Under the pieces are notes generated by a model that was not told the origin of the DNA, ran no database searches, and worked only from the letters and a program-made list of their open reading frames with translations. A stretch of 64,000 nt of DNA, from contig NZ_JADPZX010000001.1 of the NCBI RefSeq assembly GCF_015712165.1, positions 1,860,001 to 1,924,000 on the forward strand, written 5' to 3'. Positions 61,701 through 64,000 of this stretch are shown piece after piece. Each line of letters begins with the position of its first letter. The first letter of the stretch is position 1. Source of the DNA: Streptomyces spinoverrucosus (GTDB taxonomy: Bacteria; Actinomycetota; Actinomycetes; Streptomycetales; Streptomycetaceae). A program made the translations under genes and the position numbers.

Positions 61701-64000
61701 AGTTGAAGGCCGTGTCGAAGACGACGTCCCCGCCCCGGTCCTCCTGGATGGCGCTGAGCGGGTAGCGCCGGTGGGGATGGCTCTGACGCTCCTGTGCGTA
61801 CACCTCGCGCGCCGAGTCCAGCCAGGAACGCGGCTGGGCGTCCAGGCGCAGCGGCAGCGTCTCCAGGAACAGCCCGGTGATCCGTTCGGCGTCGGCCTGC
61901 TCCGGCCGTCCGCCGGTGACCAGGCCGGTGGTGATGTCCGCTACGTCGGCGAACAGCCGCAGCGTCAGGCAGTGCGCTGCGAGCAGCAGGGACTTGACCG
62001 GCAGGTCGTGGCTGCGCGCTAAGCGGCCCACCCGGTCGGCCAGGCCGTCCGGCAGCTCCACCTGGTGCACGATGAGACCCGTGTCGCCCGCGGGCTCGTA
62101 GGGCCGCAGGCCGTCGAGCTGGGCCAGTTCGGCGCCGTCGAGCAGCCGCTGCCAGTACTGCTTGCTCTCCTCCGAGGCGAGGGCCCGGCGCTCCTCGCGT
62201 ACGTACAGGGCCGGCGAGGGCAGTTCCTGCGACGGGACGGCGGCGACGGGCTGTCCGGCGTGGTGGAGGAAGTCCTGGAGCAGTTCGCGCACCAGCGTGG
62301 CCACGCTCCAGCCGTCGAGGATCGCGTGGTGGAAGCTGAACACCAGCTCCAGGCGGTCGCGCAGGACGTGCATGCGGAACAGGTACAGCGGCGGCCGGTC
62401 CAGACGGTACTCGTGGTAGCGCCGTTCCTGGACGTGCCGGTCCACCTCGTCCTGCGCCTCCTGCTCGCCGAGGCTGCGCAGGTCCACGATCTGCAGTCCG
62501 CCGTCGGCCTGCCGGTGCACCAGCTGGAGCGGCTCGGAGTAGCCGCCGAGGTCGAAGGCGGAGCGCAGCACCGGATGGCGCCGTACCAGGCCGTCGAAGG
62601 CGCGGCGCAGCGCCTGCTCGTCCCACGGCGACTTCAGCGAGTAGCGGAAGACGTCGTGGTAGACGGACGACCTCTCGTGCTCCCGGCTGTGGTAGAGCAG
62701 GCCCAGGTGCAGCCGGGTGGCCGGGTAGGCGTCCGCCAGGCCGGTCAGCCGCGCCCGGTCGACGCTCGGGACCAGGGCGAACGGTGCGAGCAGTGCGTCC
62801 TCTTCCTCCCGCGGTGCGGTCGTCGCGGACGCCGCGAGCGCGGCGACGGTGGGGTTGCGGACCATGTCGGCCAGGGTGAAGTGGACTCCTGCACGCCGTG
62901 CCTCCGCCTGGATGCGGAGCATCTGGATCGAGTCCCCGCCCAGGGAGTAGTAGTCCTGGTCGACACCGACCGCGTCGGTTCCCAGTACGGCCGCCCAGGC
63001 CGCCGCGAGCTTCGCCTCGGTCTCGTTGGACGGCGTCTGCGCGCCGGTGTCCGTCTCCACCCTGGGAGCGGGCAGCTGCCGCCGGTCGGCCTTGCCGTTC
63101 GGGGTCAGCGGTATCCGGTCGATCCGCACGAAGTACGCGGGGATCATGAACTCCGGTAGAGATTCCAGGAGTTGGGACCGGAGGCGGGCAGCCCCCACCT
63201 CCTCGTCCGCCACGTAGTAGCCCACCAGGTGCACGCCACGGCCCGGCGCGGTCCGGTCCACCACGAGGGCGTCCCGCACTCCCGGGCAGGCCGCCAGGCG
63301 GTTGCCCACCTCGCCCAGCTCCACGCGGTTGCCGCGGATCTTGACCTGATCGTCCAGTCGCCCGAGGTACTCCAGGGTGCCGTCCGCCAGCCATCGCGCC
63401 CTGTCGCCGGTCCGGTACATGCGCCCGCCAGGTGTGAACGGGTCTGCCACGAACGCCGCGGCGTCCAGCTCGGGTCGGTCCAGATAACCGCGCGCCACGC
63501 CCGCGCCCGCGATGCACAGCTCACCGGCGACGCCGGCGGGCTGGAGGTGCCCGTGCGCGCCGACCACGTACAACCGGATGTTGTCGATCGGCCGCCCGAT
63601 CGGCACCCGGCGCACCTCCCCGTCCGTTCCGCCGGGGCAGTCGTAGTACGTGACGTCGACCGTGGCCTCGGTGGGGCCATAGAGGTTGACCAGCCGGGGA
63701 GCCGTGGCACCGGCAGCCGCGAACGCCCGGTTGAAACGGTGCACATGAGCGGGTGTCAGCGCCTCACCGCTGCAGAACACCTGGCGCAGGGATGCCGCGT
63801 CCGCCGCTCGGGCCGGGTCCTCCTCGACCAGGTCGAGGAAGGGACCGAGCATCGACGGCACGAAGTGGACCACGCTCACCCGGTGTGCTCGTACGGTGCG
63901 GAGGATGGCTTCGGGGTCGCGCTCCGCGCGGGGCGGCAACAGCGCCAGGCCGGCCCCGGTGAGCGCCCACCAGAACAGCTCCCACACCGACACGTCGAAG
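58726..64000 (-). CDS. Nonribosomal peptide synthetase, partial: A(Ser)-T-C-A-T-TE
   Basis: About 1757 residues are visible; the N-terminus lies beyond the window. Order: end of adenylation domain 1 (from FDVSVWELFW; YGPTEATVDV; YRTGDRARW), carrier YYSLGGDSI, condensation domain with FSFHHAILDGWS, adenylation domain 2 (YLLFTSGSSGEPKGVELP; FDVAFQEIYS; YGPTETHLL), carrier FFDIGGTSL and a thioesterase with GGWSFGGF and a final VPGDHLVLLE. The specificity residues I read by eye in domain 1 (D-V-W-H-F-S-L-V-D) equal the serine code of EntF. Domain 2 (D-V-Q-F-I-S-Q-L-L) has no match I know. A TTA codon lies at 62020-62022. The module is terminal, so the TE releases or cyclises the product. Confidence 0.93.
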   Translation of the reverse strand, partial: FDVSVWELFWWALTGAGLALLPPRAERDPEAILRTVRAHRVSVVHFVPSMLGPFLDLVEEDPARAADAASLRQVFCSGEALTPAHVHRFNRAFAAAGATAPRLVNLYGPTEATVDVTYYDCPGGTDGEVRRVPIGRPIDNIRLYVVGAHGHLQPAGVAGELCIAGAGVARGYLDRPELDAAAFVADPFTPGGRMYRTGDRARWLADGTLEYLGRLDDQVKIRGNRVELGEVGNRLAACPGVRDALVVDRTAPGRGVHLVGYYVADEEVGAARLRSQLLESLPEFMIPAYFVRIDRIPLTPNGKADRRQLPAPRVETDTGAQTPSNETEAKLAAAWAAVLGTDAVGVDQDYYSLGGDSIQMLRIQAEARRAGVHFTLADMVRNPTVAALAASATTAPREEEDALLAPFALVPSVDRARLTGLADAYPATRLHLGLLYHSREHERSSVYHDVFRYSLKSPWDEQALRRAFDGLVRRHPVLRSAFDLGGYSEPLQLVHRQADGGLQIVDLRSLGEQEAQDEVDRHVQERRYHEYRLDRPPLYLFRMHVLRDRLELVFSFHHAILDGWSVATLVRELLQDFLHHAGQPVAAVPSQELPSPALYVREERRALASEESKQYWQRLLDGAELAQLDGLRPYEPAGDTGLIVHQVELPDGLADRVGRLARSHDLPVKSLLLAAHCLTLRLFADVADITTGLVTGGRPEQADAERITGLFLETLPLRLDAQPRSWLDSAREVYAQERQSHPHRRYPLSAIQEDRGGDVVFDTAFNYVDPHVLTSLFEGTAMELTEFRTWEETNFKLLVNAVVDPVDERLWLRMDCDGRTFSRSQVETIGQTYVAILRRITEQPEGDVDFAFLGGGRVPAAQLAGEAPADVIRLIGEHVARTPDAVAVSCGARSWTYAQLDAAANRIAHGLIGAGVRTGSTIGIALDRSPETLATVLGVGKAGATCVPLDVSYPRARLAVMTAQADPLWIVTNETHALLFDDSSRLLYVDGLLEAEPDPGGAAELPEITGETVAYLLFTSGSSGEPKGVELPHRVLANYMRWQVPSASGAAGGKTLQFAPLSFDVAFQEIYSTLCGGGTLQLLAEDERRDMPALLRLLDREEVERVFMPYVALQQLAETSQALGIRPRALRVIISSGEQLRITDEIRQFCAARPDTVLENQYGPTETHLLTHHTMTGDPARFPDLPPVGVPVDGIELHLLDGLMRPVPAGAKGEIYVGGVCLAHGYRNRPDLTEQRFVPHPSGETGARLYRTGDLARVMPDGNLAWLGRADSQVKVRGFRVEPAEVELAIAKLAEEQSASGIREAAVVSRRREGGDAFLAAFLVGDPEAVDLDEVRGRLRAVLPDYMVPSHLEWLASLPLTPSGKRDDALLSRMPLAAPSSDATEPADEHEKALVGILAELLELPAVGVRDNFFDIGGTSLTAMRLVMTIEKRYGVSVPLSAFVAAPTVAGLAQRLRGSDAAARFDPVVPIRTEGDKPPLILVHPLGGHVLCYVRLARHLPQDQPVYALQAWGTVPGTEPLSSIPEMAAGYLEAVRRACPEGPYVIGGWSFGGFIAFEMARRLRRSDPGALHGTVLIDPIAVKQGERPNIADHSLLEWFFWELLWMERGGTAPVVSLPDGLEEEAKFDFIVGHATRAGVLPAGSSRTTVRRLFQMFKAHWQAILTYQPEPGDEDVVLLRATSELPEILQPMHGAAQSLHADPTNGWGDLTTGRLQVVDVPGDHLVLLEEPHVNVVAEKVAQAVAGRPDRRLSERSGK

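Overview
The window is very GC-rich, almost every codon ends in G or C, GTG starts are frequent and neighbouring genes often overlap by 4 bp. Lipoprotein, DUF397, DUF6153, DUF6099 and SepF-like families, an Arc/Hen1-Pnkp region and a nonribosomal peptide synthetase (NRPS) cluster all point to a Streptomyces chromosome. No rRNA or tRNA gene was seen.

Layout. (1) 1-8.5 kb: arginine deiminase pathway (argF end, arcA), a small effector-associated-domain gene with a rare TTA codon, the Hen1-Pnkp RNA-repair operon (pnkp is broken by a 1-nt frameshift), a lipoprotein/membrane pair and an F420-type oxidoreductase. (2) 8.7-12.6 kb: a small coiled-coil gene running into minisatellite DNA, then DUF6099, a MazG-like/ATPase pair and a SepF-like gene, bracketed by a 33-bp inverted dispersed repeat. 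(3) 12.6-23.3 kb: a Rieske oxygenase/reductase catabolic operon with IclR regulator and permease, DUF6153/DUF305 copper-type genes, glyoxalase-fold proteins, an orphan response regulator, and two MarR genes, one divergent from a hydrolase across a double palindrome.

(4) 23.3-36.3 kb is the most striking region. Three transcription units encode a glutamine-synthetase-like ligase, a P450, its ferredoxin and ferredoxin reductase, an acetoacetate-decarboxylase-family protein, HpaE/HpaD/HpaG-type homoprotocatechuate meta-cleavage enzymes, a TetR regulator, an amino acid/amine permease, a PuuC-like aldehyde dehydrogenase and a PuuD-like gamma-glutamyl hydrolase. Closely related 14-bp palindromes (GTTTGG-NN-CCAAAC) precede the three units, suggesting one regulon. 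I infer a gamma-glutamylated (aromatic) amine degradation pathway in which a P450 system may replace the usual PuuB oxidase.

(5) 36.4-46 kb: TetR regulators, a DUF2993 protein, a DHA2 efflux pump, a CmtR/CDF metal-export pair whose 3' end is embedded in 61-bp tandem repeats, a decayed XRE/DUF397 pair, an aldo/keto reductase with its HTH regulator and a 34-codon leader ORF, a frameshifted alcohol dehydrogenase and a truncated MFS gene. (6) 46.3-54.5 kb: a complete four-gene Wadjet (JetABCD, TIGR02677-02680 subtype) anti-plasmid operon, followed by remnants of an AbiEii-like nucleotidyltransferase and a small unknown gene. (7) 55.9-64 kb: an acyl-CoA dehydrogenase, an aminotransferase remnant, then the end of an NRPS operon (partial A(Ser)-T-C-A-T-TE synthetase, FAD monooxygenase) closed by a strong terminator hairpin. 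The NRPS also carries a TTA codon, suggesting bldA control.
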